A stretch of 64,000 nt of DNA, taken from Coturnix japonica. Taxonomy: Eukaryota > Chordata > Aves > Galliformes > Phasianidae. The stretch is taken from positions 6,838,606 to 6,902,605 of the forward strand of contig NC_029532.1 of the NCBI RefSeq assembly GCF_001577835.2, written 5' to 3'. Position 1 is the first letter of the stretch; the number at the start of each line of letters is the position of its first letter. A program made the translations under genes and the position numbers. Below the pieces are notes generated by a model that saw nothing but the letters and a program-made list of their open reading frames with translations, was not told the DNA's origin and made no database searches. Shown one piece after another: positions 12,201 through 30,701 of this stretch.

Positions 12201-14033
12201 GCGAACCAAGCGCCTCATTAAAGAGCTTGGCCAGATCCAGCAGGACTACATGGATCTCCAGAACCAGGTATAACTATAAATAAAGGCTGTCTGGGGCAAA
12301 GCAGTGTCTTCCTGACAGGTGCCTCATAGGCAATTAAAGTTAATTTCATAATTAGGGCTGCATCTGTTCAGAGTTTGATTTCTGATTTCAGTGGTTAAAA
12401 TGTGCATACTTCATAACTTAACAAGTCTTAATTCTGTGGGGAATTCCTCTGGGTTGTTGTGTTTGTGATATGACAGCAGAGTAGCAAGACTGTGTTTTAT
12501 GTTGCAGGTTAAAACTCAAGAAGACCTGGAAAAGAGACAAAGAGAAATGGAAAACACAGCAACATTGCTTAAATTAGAGGTTGAAGATAATATTAAAACA
12601 GGGTTTAAATCTTCATGCCCATCTTCTCCAGAACTATTGGAGGATTTGGAAGCATTGTCTGCAGTAAATAAAAGTCTGCAGCGTGAGTCTGATAATTTAG
12701 ATGAGATGTTTTCATTTGCTGCTGATGATGAAGGATTGTTCTCATTGGGAAAGAAGTTGGATTTGTCTCAAATCTTCATAACGGTACAAAGCTCTCAGAC
12801 AGGAGCTGCTGCTCACACTGCAGCTGAGTGTGTCCGTGTTGGTAACGCTCAGGTGCTGAATGTGTTTGTGTTTCCAACAGGATGAACAGTGGCGTGGAGA
12901 GGTTCTCCGAGAGAAACTGCAGCATCACGAAGATCGGCTGAAGGTGGTACATCTCTTTCCTTTGCACAGATCTGTCTGCAGGTCCCTTCCAAAAAGAATC
13001 TGAACAAAATGGGTGTGGGGGATCCTTCTCCAGCTGTCACAGTCACCCCATACATAATGACCAGCAGCAGAGTATCTTTGGGTATCTTGTTGGATGGGAG
13101 TAGTAAAAGAAAGCCCAGCATGTTCTATCAAGATGAACAGTAACTATAGCTGGCTTTTTGAGTATGCCAGCATGATCCCTTCCCTGATGTTGTACTGTGG
13201 TATGGTAGTAGCATAAGAATCGACAGTTCACAGGCACTTGTGGCTATTTAAAGTAGAGATGATGGCACAGTTCATTTAGAACATACCTGTTGTTCCTTTC
13301 AAGCAGTTAATGATGGGGTGCCACAGAAATACAGCTTATTTCTGACTTAAGGAGGTGAACTGTTTAGAAGTAAGTTGATTTGTAAACCCATTGCCAGCCG
13401 CTTGTGATTTGAGAGATTCTAATAGTATGTCCCTTACAGCTTGGCCTCAGACTTCAAAATTGCACTAACTGGATGCTAATAGAACTAACCATTTGTTCAG
13501 GCTCAGCTCCGGCACTGCATGTCCAAGCAAGTGGATGTATTGATCAGAGGAAAGCAGCAGACACAGGGCAGCCTTCACAGCCTGCAGCGACAGGTCGACG
13601 CGCTGGATGACCTGGTCAGCAGCACTTCCTCAGACTCACTGTTTGCAGCTGAAAGTTCAGCAAGTCTGCTGTCTCTTCGTGATGCTCTGAACTTAACGAA
13701 AACACAGGTAATGCTCTAGTGTAATAAGTCTGATTGCTTCTTTAACTCACTAGCAGTCTGTTGTGCCCATCCACCTTCCAGCTGGAGGCACTGCAGGGTT
13801 TTGACAACCATTCTGTACTCAGTTCCTTTGCCCGTAGTAACTTGTGAAGTAGGCAGGCTTTCTTCTTTATGTTTTTAATCCATTGTTTCCTTCATGACCG
13901 TAACTCCTACAGACAGGGACTCATTACTCAGACTTCTGCTTTTTTCCAGGCTGCTCTGACAGGACACACACGCTTCCCCAGCAGCTCCGCAGTCGTTCCA
14001 GCAGTGGCGCAGACGTGGCATTCCTGCTCATGA
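279..14033 (+). CDS. CNTRL: Centriolin (CEP110), C-terminal 25 coding exons; gene is 5'-partial in this window
   Basis: Centriolin is a large coiled-coil protein of the mother-centriole subdistal appendages and the midbody, needed for late cytokinesis. Coding exons joined by GT-AG introns with matching phase: 279-458, 1063-1179, 1593-1734, 2552-2691, 2963-3140, 3398-3693, 3973-4181, 4373-4565, 4897-5027, 5159-5299, 5436-5562, 5951-6115, 6906-7065, 7750-7865, 8075-8292, 8662-8819, 9378-9451, 10029-10217, 11090-11315, 11621-11826, 12127-12267, 12508-12783, 12881-12943, 13501-13707, 13950-14033. They give about 1,378 codons against about 2,325 residues in the human protein, so the leucine-rich-repeat N-terminus lies left of the window. 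The product is almost all Glu/Lys/Gln/Leu heptad coiled coil, broken by a Pro/Gly-rich linker (2963-3693). Family-typical strings are DPLKRRGCWYYMPP near 2645-2685 and DEQWRGEVLREKL at the start of the 12881 exon. The last exon's reading frame is uncertain (see findings). Confidence 0.95.
621..653. repeat. Perfect inverted repeat (15-nt arms, 3-nt loop) in a CNTRL intron
   Basis: ATTTATAACATTTCA at 621-635 and its exact reverse complement at 639-653 flank the trinucleotide TCT. It lies in an AT-rich part of the intron after exon 279-458. Confidence 0.85.
2963..3693 (+). CDS. CNTRL: CNTRL exons 5-6 of the window: Pro/Gly-rich linker between coiled coils
   Basis: Exons 2963-3140 and 3398-3693 (or 3392-3693) interrupt the coiled-coil pattern. 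The first is rich in Ser/Arg/Pro (PGTSPPRRGCSQ). The second repeats short blocks of the type GxVxYGPPP (VPPPGTVIYTVLPDGAP, GTVAYGPPPAAANGG, GSVVYGPPPVGAQ) before ending in KHRDL. This would form a flexible, non-helical hinge separating the N-terminal and C-terminal rods. Exon 3398 has two in-frame acceptors six bases apart (AG at 3390-3391 and at 3396-3397), which would add or omit two residues (Ala-Lys). Both keep phase 1 with the upstream exon. Confidence 0.85.
9039..9330. repeat. Possible solo LTR-like fossil in a CNTRL intron
   Basis: This roughly 200-300 bp block starts with TGTTGGGTCCCAGCC and differs in composition from the AT-rich intron around it. It is GC-richer, with a TTTAAGGG box near 9138 and several symmetrical TCTTTCTGGAGATCCC-like stretches. 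It resembles an avian endogenous-retrovirus LTR remnant with no internal region. I could not see a clear target-site duplication, and the right boundary and family are uncertain. Confidence 0.3.
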
Positions 14034-14047
14034 GGAATCTCTCAGAG
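13950..14047 (+). CDS. CNTRL: CNTRL terminal coding exon, with a good splice donor after the stop
   Basis: The upstream exon 13501-13707 ends in phase 0. Joining it to the acceptor at 13948-13949 gives 27 codons and a TGA at 14031-14033. A strong donor (GAG|GTAAGA) follows at 14048, so the exon probably ends at 14047 and the message continues into a 3' exon at 14589. In another frame the same exon reads through to the donor with a Ser/Arg-rich sequence. I keep the phase-0 frame as the main call because both flanking splice sites are canonical. Confidence 0.6.
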
Positions 14048-14588
14048 GTAAGAGATGACTCCAGCTGAGCTGGCACTGGATGCTGATCTGTGTGTCTCCA
14101 ATCTGGGGTAGCTGTGGGCTGCAGGTGGGCCCAGCACTGCTCACAGACCATTGCTTTAGGACAAATGAAAGCATTCCTGTGCTTGGTGTCAGTGCTATTT
14201 TGGTTCTTAGGTATGTATTTTCAGACAGGTTGCATGTAAACTTCCAAATGACACATGGAAATCATAAATGTGTTGACTGACATAAGCTATTTCCATCCAT
14301 AATCTTAAAATAATACATACCTGATTTTAACTAATTTACACTGTGACACTCAGAATGCAGTTACACCAAGGTGCGTGTGGGCCTGTTAATTAATGACTCA
14401 AAACCTAAGCTGCAAGAGCTGTTGCACATCAGTGCTCAGCAGAGAAGCAACACCACACGCACCTACAGCTCTCAGGATGTGCAGTATCCATGCGGTCCTA
14501 ATGGTGCAGGTGCTGAACACATCGGGTTGTGCTACAGGCAGAGCAGGTTGTGCCATGACAGCTTCTCACTCATGTCGCTCTCTTTTAG

Positions 14589-14905
14589 GCAGCTGCTGAT
14601 CTCCACGTGCCCTGAGGCTGTGCCATCGTCTTCCACTCCTGAAGCCTTCTACCTCAGTGTTCTGCAGGCCTTTGCTAAAAGGTATTTAGCAGCAATAGCC
14701 AATGGCTGTGTACTGTGAAATCTCTGTAGGACTCAGTAAGGGAGCTCTGTGTAGAGATGTTATTTTTAAGAAATACTGATTTAAGGGTCTTTAAAACTAC
14801 TGCTGTCATTGAAGTGTGGCTATTTCTCAGTTTACATTTTCAAGAGTTGTCACGTTTTTAAATGCACAGATGTTAAATAAAACTATTTTTGAATACTTTC
14901 TTAAA
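14589..14905 (+). other. CNTRL: CNTRL 3' terminal exon / 3'UTR candidate
   Basis: A pyrimidine-rich acceptor (TCTTTTAG) ends at 14588 and the stretch runs to a canonical poly(A) signal AATAAA at 14876-14881. It most simply serves as the 3'UTR after the stop at 14031. If the alternative frame of the preceding exon were used, eight more codons would be read here before a TGA at 14613-14615. A possible donor at 14682 (AAAAG|GTATTT) could shorten it. The transcript end is inferred from the signal, not observed. Confidence 0.5.
14876..14881 (+). terminator. CNTRL: CNTRL poly(A) signal
   Basis: Canonical AATAAA on the plus strand, the first one downstream of the CNTRL stop codon with supporting context. 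Cleavage would be expected around 14,895-14,910. Confidence 0.6.
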
Positions 14906-15744
14906 GTTGTGACCACAACTTCATCCTTACTTTGTTTTTAATATGCATCCTGTAATGGCCTTGCACTGCTAGCTCTTTAACAGTGCCATCTTAATAGTGG
15001 CAACAACTCTTTGTGTACAGTACCATTTGTTACACTGATATCCACACCATAGCAATTACTGGTTGCTGTTGGTAAGCATTGCTGCACTGTCTCTGAAGCC
15101 CAACCTGTATCATTATTTCTGATACATGCGAGTATGGCCTTTGCAACAAGATTGCAAACAAAGCAGTGCTCGGTAAATGAAGAGCAGCAGGAAGGCAGAA
15201 GGAAAGGGGACATTCTTCCACCATGCAAAGCAGGCTTGTCTCTAAGTACATCCTTACCCCTCCTGCCAGGTGGGACACAAGGACTTTCTAGAGCTGCTTT
15301 TGCTGGAGGCAGGTTTCAGAACAGTCCCCAGCCTTGCCCTCTCATCTACATTATCATCACCACCACTGACAGACAGCAATGTTCATGCTCCCCACTTCAT
15401 GCAGCCTGTTACAGCCTTAGGAAGGCTTCAGGGCAGTGGAAAAGCAACAGCAGCCTGTCACATTTTTTTACCCTAGGGCCCTTTTCAGAAGTTAACACAA
15501 TCAGTTAAAGCTCAACTGCCACCACATGCAAGATTCCCTTCTAAGCTTCTCTCTTCTACAGCTTTTCCCAGCACTCAAAGCCTGACTGCAGGCAAGCAGA
15601 AGTGCCTACAAAGCAGCATTTGCAAGGCAGTGCAATGCAGTAGGTGGAAGATAGCCTAGAAAGGTGGGAGTGAAGAGCTGCAGCTGTAAGTCACAGAAGC
15701 AGAGAAGTCACAGCACAAGTAGAGCAAGAAACACAAGGCACTGC
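14906..15744. other. Intergenic gap between convergent CNTRL and RAB14
   Basis: Less than 0.9 kb separates the two inferred poly(A) sites. Short open frames occur on both strands, but none resembles a known protein and none has splice or start context. I see no repeat or RNA gene here. Confidence 0.6.
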
Positions 15745-17695
15745 AGGTTATCTAGATACAGGTACTTTATTTACAAATATTTAGATTAATAGCATTGTTA
15801 CATCAAATGAGGAGTACAGCAGTCCAAACAAATCCTTTCTGTGACAGAAACAATAAGGCCTACTGTAACTTACTCTGGGAATACAGGTATTGCACCTCAA
15901 CAAGCTGTAGTCATTAGAACATTTACTTCCAAACTTCATGGCAGCAGCAGGTCCTGGTCCCTGGGCAAACCCCGCTGTGGTACAACCTTGGTTTAAGCAG
16001 GACACATCAGCTGTAGAGCTCAAACATACCCATCTACTAAAGAATACTAGTTAAAAAAAACTAACCAGACAGAACAAAGGGACAGCGCACAAACAAGTTA
16101 CCCAAATCCTATTGTCTGCACATTCCAGTTTTTTTTTTTTTGGCTTTTATTTAACATTGACTGTACAATACTCTGGTACCACTGTTGACTTACACATCTG
16201 AACAGTTCATAGTTTTAGTGTCTGGAGAAGGAATTTCAGACTACTTTGTATCTTAAGCACTGCAGTAAGATTAGAAGTCGGACAGCTGAGTGTGGTTAAA
16301 CACTTACCCTTTCCTTTTGGAAACTGTATTCAGTGTATTCATAAATGAAGCTATAAGTGACATACAGTTCTGCATACAGTGACACATCCTAGTCCTGACA
16401 CCACAATAAACCCCACACGTAGGCTGTATACTGTGGGTTTACTGTCTCCCCTTTACAGAAGCAGTACGTGTGCCCTCTCAGGAAGGTGGCACCCTTCAAG
16501 AACAAACCTGCCCTAGAAGCCCTCAGCTGTAGTGTTAAAATACAACAGTAGCTACGACTCCCCAGGGAACACAAGTTGTTCCGACTGTCCAGTTCAGTAT
16601 CTGACCATTCAAAAGGTTAAAGGTATAAAAGCATAAGATGTGCAAGAGAACCAGCCTTGGTATACAGAGCAAGGCAGGTAACGAAGCCCAGTAATGTGAA
16701 ATGCTTACAGAAGAAAAAAGCAGGTTAGCACACTGCTGATTGCACAGAACAGGATTAATAACATGGCATAGAGATACCACAGTGCAAAGATGAAGGACAG
16801 ATTCCACTAGTGTTAATTTCGGCACTGGGATTCGAGTTCCCCCAGCACAATGTCCACTGTCAACACCAAGGAGTTAAGCTGCTGTTAGTGAACTGCAGTT
16901 ACACCTACGTCTGTACTGATGGGCGGTGTGGTCACATACAGGTCATACTGTACAAACTGATATTTTCTTATATACTGTTCTAATGCCAGTAATCATTTTC
17001 TTCATTAAAATCATATACACAGGATGTATTTAACTGTTAGCTCAGTTCCTTCAAATTTTATACATATTTACGTTCTGTTAGCAAATGGATAAAAGTGGCA
17101 AAAAATGATGTAAAGCTATGAGCACAAGAAGGAATGGTTCGTTTCCCTGTGCAAGTTGTACCCTCCTGCACCAGCCCCCCTGCCCCCAACATGCACAACC
17201 ATGGGGAATCCTTTCAACAAAGCACATTGGTACGGAGCCCCTCTCTACCATCAGAAGTCATTTCACAGCAAAAAGAGAAAAAAAGAACCCAAAAACTTAT
17301 CCTTTCCTATGGACAGCTCTACACAGTTAAGAGGTGGGGAAGAAAGGCTGAAGAACCATCAAATTAAACCGTACAAGACAAAGCCCTGCAAAAGTGTAAA
17401 ATCATGAGTCCAGCATCAGTGCTCAGTTTAAATTATGTATCTGTGACACTATCACAAGGACAATCAAGGAAAAAAAAAAAAATTCTAGATTCACCATGCA
17501 GGAGAGGTTTTATTACTCTACTTGCCTTGGATAACCTGATTACATCTAAAGTTGTTTAGCAGTTTAGTACTGTGTTAAACTTGTTTCAGTTTTAATTAAA
17601 CCCAATAAGATGTACAGAAGACAGGGAAGCAATCAAAAGCACTGCTCCCAACAGACAGAGGTGAAAGGTCAGAAATGAAGCCATGGAAGGGGTCA
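15745..17695 (-). other. RAB14: RAB14 3'UTR with several poly(A) signals
   Basis: Minus-strand AATAAA signals occur at 17514-17509, 16151-16146 and 15771-15766. They predict 3'UTRs of roughly 0.2, 1.6 and 1.95 kb. The stretch is AT-rich and has no credible coding frame. Long, alternatively polyadenylated 3'UTRs are usual for vertebrate Rab genes; which signal is used here is not known. Confidence 0.65.
15766..15771 (-). terminator. RAB14: RAB14 distal poly(A) signal
   Basis: AATAAA on the minus strand (TTTATT on plus). It is the last signal before the CNTRL 3' end. Confidence 0.55.
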
Positions 17696-23549
<5,854 letters not shown>

Positions 23550-23556
23550 CGTGGCA

Positions 23557-26500
23557 CTGAAAAACAAAAACAGAATATATCAGAACTGCTACTTGTTTGA
23601 ACTGAACCCATTTCAGCCAACTGAGCCTACGCAAGCCAAGGAAAAGAAAAAGAACACCACCTTCTCTCTCCCCAGCCACCTCCTCATTCACAGTCCAAGT
23701 GTCCCAGCATTCAGCAGAACTCCCATACCATGTGCTCAGAAATCCCATCATCAATAACTCTGAACAGAAGCAGGTTCTTAGTATTGACACCCATTCAGTA
23801 TCATCAGGAAAACTTTCCAGCCACTTAAGGGCTCCAGCAGGCTCTTGGTTCAGATGGTCACCAAGCTGACCAGCACACTGTAGCCCAGTAGCTGATGAGA
23901 GCTGGAAATAAAGCCTGACTCCAAAAAGCAATTATCACAAAAGGTTTTATAAAACCAGTGGTTTGGAACAACAACCAGACACCTTTGGGACTCACAACAG
24001 AGACAAACAGCACAGCTTGCATCAAACAGCTAAGAATTACTTCAGACAGCACAGGAATGCTGCAGCAGCATTGACTGCAGCCTGTACATCAGTGGAGCAG
24101 CCCAAGTCAGAGAGAAGATGCTCAGGAAATCAGTCATCACATCTGTGGCTCCACCTGCAGAGCGTGATCATCCCAAAGCTTCACAACCCTTTTGTTTCTT
24201 TGTTTGAAGCAGCACAGCTCACTGATCTTATAGGATTTATTCACTAATCTTTGCTCTGTAGAGGATTTAAACGATAGCGTTAAAATTTGTTTGGGATAAA
24301 TACTTTCAACACTGTGGAGTTTTCCTACATGTAGGAGGAATTAGAAGTGGCCTCAGCTGTGTAAACTGACTTATCACTACTGTATCGCATATGCAGGATT
24401 GCAAGTCTACGCTGCTCAGATTTATTATTTTATCTCAGAGCAAAACGACAGCTTTTGTGCCAGACTTTAATTTAAACAAGACCTAAGTGCCATCATTTAA
24501 GCAAACAGGAAGTTTCTATTAGGAATTCACCATTTCCTGTCCTGCTCCTGCACGGCAGATAACCAGCCATGAGCACAACTGTACTGCTCACAGACAACAT
24601 GGCCCCAGCCCAGGAAGGTCCTTCCAGTCACGCGTCATCCACATGACAAACCAAAGCAGCACCTCAAAGAAGTGAACACAAAGAAACTCACAAGCTTGTA
24701 CCTTTTTCAGAAGTACTTTTCAGTAGAAGGTAGTGTTTCCTCAGCCAACATTGCTCCATAGCTGTGAATCACTGTCTTAAGGAAGGTGACTGCCAACAAA
24801 CCTCACTCACTGTGCACAGGCTGACAGCCACAGCTCTGCACAGCAGAGGTTTGGAGCAAACACCCCTATCTAGACCATGGAGGAGAACAACTCCAAGGGG
24901 AAGGTGAGAAACATCCACCACATGCCAGATCTGCACCTTCCCATTGTGTTTTCCTCAAGATACAGGAGTTCCAGAGGCCTTCTAGCCCAAGCAGCAAAGT
25001 ACCTCCATTAAGTCCTATGCAGACACACACTGTTTTATTAATCTTATTAATTGTATTAATTATTTTAAGTGCTACATAGTCAACAGCAACAACAAAAAGT
25101 CTTGGAGAGTCATTCTTGTCCATGTTGGCAAAACCAGAATTCCCAACTAGGTGCTGCATGGCTCCAAGAACCATCATTTCCATCAAGTCAAGGTGATTTT
25201 ACACCAACTTCTTCCATGGCCACGTAAGAAATGGCACACAGACACCCCACACCTCTGTCACCCCCAGGCCCCGCTCAGCACAGCTGCTCACAGTGCTCTG
25301 CAGCGCTGCACAGCAGCACAACTCACATTTGTGTTTCAGATGTGCCGCCCCAACCTGCCATCCAGCCAACAACAACTTCAGCCCATGTTTCCTACCAGCG
25401 AAAGAGTCCAGAGCTACAGTGTCAGCTTCAGTTCACACAGTTTGTTTCCAACACTGGCAAAGAAAGACAAGTAGCTGCACTTGAGACTTCAATGTTCAGG
25501 AGTTACTGCAGAAACAGTGTATACTTCAGAACACACAAATGTATCTTGCCCTGTCCCTCCTCTCCACCAGCCCCAGTTACACCTCCTGACCCATTGCACT
25601 ACTTCTAACTGCTCTGCTGCAGTTCATTCTGATGGCAGACAAGGCTAAACCAGAGTACTAACCTGAGTACTATGAGGTACGGAAGTGAATAAAATTAAAA
25701 ACAAAAGAGCTTGAGTAGGCCAACTTATATTTGCAAACCCTTTGGGAAGACAGCAGAAATGCAATGTTCTCCCCCACCCCCAAAGAAAACACATGCTACA
25801 GCCACTACATAAAGCTGAAGAGACTGAAAGCACCAATAGGAACCTAGTTTGACAGCTCTGCACCCTGTTAAGGCTATCTATCAACCTACATAGGTTTTCT
25901 GAAGGGAAAAAGGAGCTACCCAGCAGCTGTGAGATCCATCCTGAGCAAACCCCGATGTCCATCTCACACAGCACCCATTGGCTAAGGAATGCTAAGTACT
26001 CAGAAATACCCCACTGTAGTGCTTCCAAACACCTGACAATGATGCAGTGCACAAGGAAGAGGTCGCAGTGCCTATGCTTTTAAGAAGCAGCGCTGGAAGG
26101 TGGAAGCCTTTTTATTAAAAGCATGGGCAGACTGGGAGCTCTGTGCAGGCTGTGTCACAAAGTCTGGAAGGAGTCCTCACTGCTAAATATACCGCTCTGT
26201 TTACTTGACACCATTTCTATGTGCTGAGCTATGCCAACTTTCATTATACTCCTTATTTAAAGAGGTCTGCAACTGCACTACTTCGATATGAAAGAAACTG
26301 TCACTGCTTTGTAACATCTGCATCAAAATCAGTTCCCACTTCAAAGCAAGAGTTAGCAAACCACATCCTGCACTTGGTAACAAAGCCTGCTAAGAAACGG
26401 GTTGGAAAGGCCAACACCCTTCAAGCCATGTCTCACTGTGAGAACATCACCTTCACTCTTAGTGAGATGAGGCTGCTCTAAGGGTCTCCCCTTAGACCAC

Positions 26501-29500
26501 AGAGCTCACATATTAGAGGAGATGATGTGCTTGCTGTCTGTAACTCTGGAACTAAACTATTCCACTTAGCAGCTAACAGCACATTAACCTACTTCACAGA
26601 GCAGAACCTTGTAACAACATTCCAGACTTCTCACAACTTCACCCCTTTCTTTGTTTCACTAAACGGACACACAGAACAATCCCTGCTGGAAGACAACCAA
26701 GTTCTAAATATAAAGCTGGATCAGAAGTGTGCAACATACAGGAAAAGAAAAAACCCATGACAACACAGAAGCCACTGAGAATTCAGCCTTAGGAAACATC
26801 CAAGCTCAGCACTCGCTACAGGCAAAAGAAGGAAGTTTAGACAAGAGCAGTGCACAGAAGAGCTCAGTAATCACAACAAATGTTAGCTACATGCTAATGC
26901 AGAGGGTTCATGTATTGTCAATAGGATCAGTTATCTGTAGAAAGTGGTGCTCTACACCCCTTCACAGCCCTCTGCTCCCTGTCATATTCCCAATACAGGG
27001 GTTCAGAGTGTTCCTCCTTGGTGAGCAGGAGTGGTGGCAGAAGGAACTGCAGGACTGAAGGAGTCCCATCCAAGCCTGCACAACCTACCTTCAGCCACAG
27101 CTGATGTTACACAACACAAAGTTAACCAGGCATCCATTCACTGGTAACAGAAAGCAGAAGTAGTTTTGTCTGGGAGCGTGGTCTGCCTGCCATCTTTCTT
27201 CCAGGAAAACGTGCCAACTTAGAACAAGTTCCAGCTCCCTTTCCCGAGGTAACGCTTCCCCAGAGCTTACAGCATTATTTCAGGGTGGCAACTGGCCAGA
27301 GGATCATGCTTCACTGTACACAGATCTCTGCTAGCTTCAAACCCTGTACGATTAATTTCTGTGTCACAATTAGGACAGGAATTTTTACCGTGTGTTGCTG
27401 TAATCCATTCTCCATACATCTTCTCTACCTCTTTATAATAAGAGAAGGCAGCCTTAACAAGATATTGGTGATGCTGGTATTTCTTCCTCTAAACAAGAAG
27501 CACCAGGCCAGTATTTTCACATCCAAAACTGCTTCAAACACCAGCATCTACCAATATAAACTGAGATAAGGTGGTTTGCTCTTATTATGAGTGTTATGGC
27601 AATGCACCCAGGATGAATTGTTAGCATCATACCCGTACCAGCTGTCACGAGGCCCATGCAGCTCCTCCCAGCCCAGCTGAGGGACACAGCCAATCAGGTC
27701 TGCAATGAGAATCATTTGCATAGAGAATCTTCACAACTTTATGCTAAGTAAGAATCTGTGTGTTATTAGGAGGGACTGGAACCTGTCATCACTGCATGTG
27801 CTGAATACCATTACCTGCTCAGCCCACATAGAGATGATACCTCAGCCTCAGGATGGTCTCAATATTACAGGCTCTCCTTAAAAACATACCAATGCAGCCA
27901 GACAACCACTTCAGTTAGTCTGGAGCCAGAGAGATTTGTATTTTACCCAACCACCCGGGAGGTTTGGGGCACTCCCCATGGATGTACTTCAGCAGAGGAA
28001 CCTCAGAGGTCAAGTTCAGTCCCACCTCTATAGAAGAGAACACCACCACATCATCACTTCCAAATACCACAACTCTTTAAGGATATCAGAACTTGCATTT
28101 GTTCTAAATCCTCACACAAAATGAATGTGTTGTGTGACTCTGTGATAACCTTCCTTCTCTGCATATGTACTTGGGCGTCAACTTGCAATGAACACTAAGA
28201 ACAGCAGGGGACAAAGGAGGGAAATCCAGGGAAACAATTGTTTCAACTTAAACTATTCCTCTGATGAAGAGTTTTGTCAAGCACATGAAGCAGAGCAGTG
28301 TAAATGGGATCTTCCTTTAGCAGGCTGCTGGAAGCACTGTCTGTAACTGCACCACTTGTGGTCTTCTGTAACATCACACTGTGACACTGGAAGGCAGTAA
28401 TGGTTTTATCATCAGTTGATACACCCAAGTGGTGAATCCCCATCAGTCAGCTGGCTATAGGAAGCTGCGGGGTACCACTAAACTTCATTGTTGTTCTATT
28501 ACACTCAGGACATTCAGATGTTCCTAAATATACAAACACCTCAGCCCTCATAAACAGAATGGCCTAACAGCCACCACTAATTCCCCTTGGTTCTTATTTT
28601 TGTATGTTCATCTGTAAAGAGCCCAACATGTAAGACTGACCCCAGAGCAGTGCCATCAGCAGCCTGCTAGCAGCTCATGCTCTCATAACATCACCTCTTG
28701 CTGGCCAGTTCCTTACTCATTTCTCAGCTCTTCCAGTCATCCTCTTTAGTGCCTCTGACTGGACTTTGCAGAAGCATCTGATGATGCACAGGACGATACA
28801 TTTAGCTGAAGTGGTCTTCAATCAGAGCTTGCAGTCAGGCCTCTCATAATCTGCTTCTGAAGACCACTCTGCAGCTCCTCATTTCTCACACGTCCAGTCA
28901 TTCTCTCTAGAAACACAAAAGGCCAGCAGCTGCTGGGCTGAGACTGGTGAGCTTGCAACTGAGCAGGACCTTCTTTCAGTTGTTTTTGAAGGAATATATT
29001 TGATATATACGATATTTCATGATCACATTACATACACTTCCTAGGCCTCAGACCAAGTTAGGATTTTGGAAGAACACACAGGCCAAGCACTCTTGGTTTA
29101 AAATAAAGAGAACATATGCCACCACCACTTTGATTCACCTCAACAGCTGTCCAGCTGCACACATTGTGGTGGTAAAGTCCTTTTTCACTCTACCAAGCTC
29201 TGCCATCTTGTTTCCTAAGCTTCCCACACTTAGATGCTGACCTCACTTCCGGGTTAGCAGACCTCACTTATCCAATTCTCCTCTCTCTATAAGAGGCTCC
29301 CACCTGCAACACATACCTACATAGGAGGCATAGGAGCGAAGTTCCAGAGATCTCAGATGAGCGTAGGGTCAGTATATACAAAAACCAGGAGATACTGTCA
29401 GATCGTAAATCAGAGCAGAAAGCAACTGCTGAGAGCCATTACCTCAGGAAGGAAGGGGGAAACAGTTTCAAAGAAACACTGAGGTCCAGCTCCTTTGTTG

Positions 29501-30701
29501 CAGAAACATACAGCAAAGCCAGAAACAATCCTAAGTTCCATTTGATGCACATGAGCAAGCAAGCAGCTTCAGAAGTTCAATTTACATTCAGAATCCCAGC
29601 ACTGCCAGTATAACAGGTTTGTTTTCTGCTGTCCTTCACAATCCCACTCTTTTTCTCTTTGGCAGTCCTTAAAACATACGTATAAAGAGCTTCTTCCTTC
29701 AACTAAGATCCATGACTTGTTCAAATCCCTACAGGAAACTACTAAATTCTTTGTTAAATCATATTAGGCTACATGATAATTATTTTCTAAGCCCCTCAGG
29801 ACTGGGATTTCCTTCCCATTCCCAAGCAGTGCCCAAGAACAAGAAGCCCTCAGTCCTAACCATGACAGAATGATCCCAAGACAAACATCCCACACCACAA
29901 CGCAGGGTAACCATAAGAGCTACATTTCTGACTCGAGGTTCAAAGTGATTTAGGAGCTGGACAATCTACACCCAGGTGTGCTTCTACACCTGCAAAATCA
30001 CAGCAGCACAAAACCACCACATTACAGAGTCCTCATCTAGGAACCTCCAGAGCGGAGCAATGCAGCCACGCCAAATCCCAACACAGACACGTTTTTCCTG
30101 CAAGGACAAAGCAGTATAATTTCAATTCCAGGCACAGCTATGTAATGCAAATAGGTGAAAGCAAGGAACTGCTGCTTTGGCAGCAGAAGCATTGACAAAA
30201 GGAAACGAAGCTGTTGCTTCCACAGATAGGAAGTAGCATAGATTCACCCCATGAGTTATTTTTCTATCTAAGTTCATTACAACAGCGCAGGCCAGGATAA
30301 GCAGAGATAACACCGCACATCAGCCACATTGTGTAACACACGCATACGGCAACCACACTGCAGCAATCACCGAGCTCACATATATGCTCACATACACCCA
30401 ATGTGCTCCAGCACCCGCTGATGGCGCGGTGCACAGGGAGGCGGCGGCCGGCAGCGCACAGCGGCCTGGGCCTGCTCCTGCTCCCGGCTGGGCCTGCCCG
30501 CTGCACCTCCCAGGCCCCACGTCCCTCCGCCCTGAGCTGCCGCCGCCCGAGCGCGGCCCGCAGCGCCCAGTGCGGCACAGAATAGACCCGCACACAGCAC
30601 CGGGAGGACGCGGAGCCACGGGCCGGGCCGGGCCGCGCTGCCGCCCAGTCAGTCCCGCGGGGCCTGGCGCTCCGTGCCGCCCCTCCCCAGCTCCTCCTTA
30701 C
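23557..30701 (-). other. RAB14: RAB14 first intron
   Basis: This 7.1 kb intron lies between the 5'UTR exon donor (GTAAGG at 30701-30696, minus) and the acceptor before the ATG exon. I saw no recognisable coding exon, RNA gene or large repeat in it. The many short open frames do not look like protein. Confidence 0.7.
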
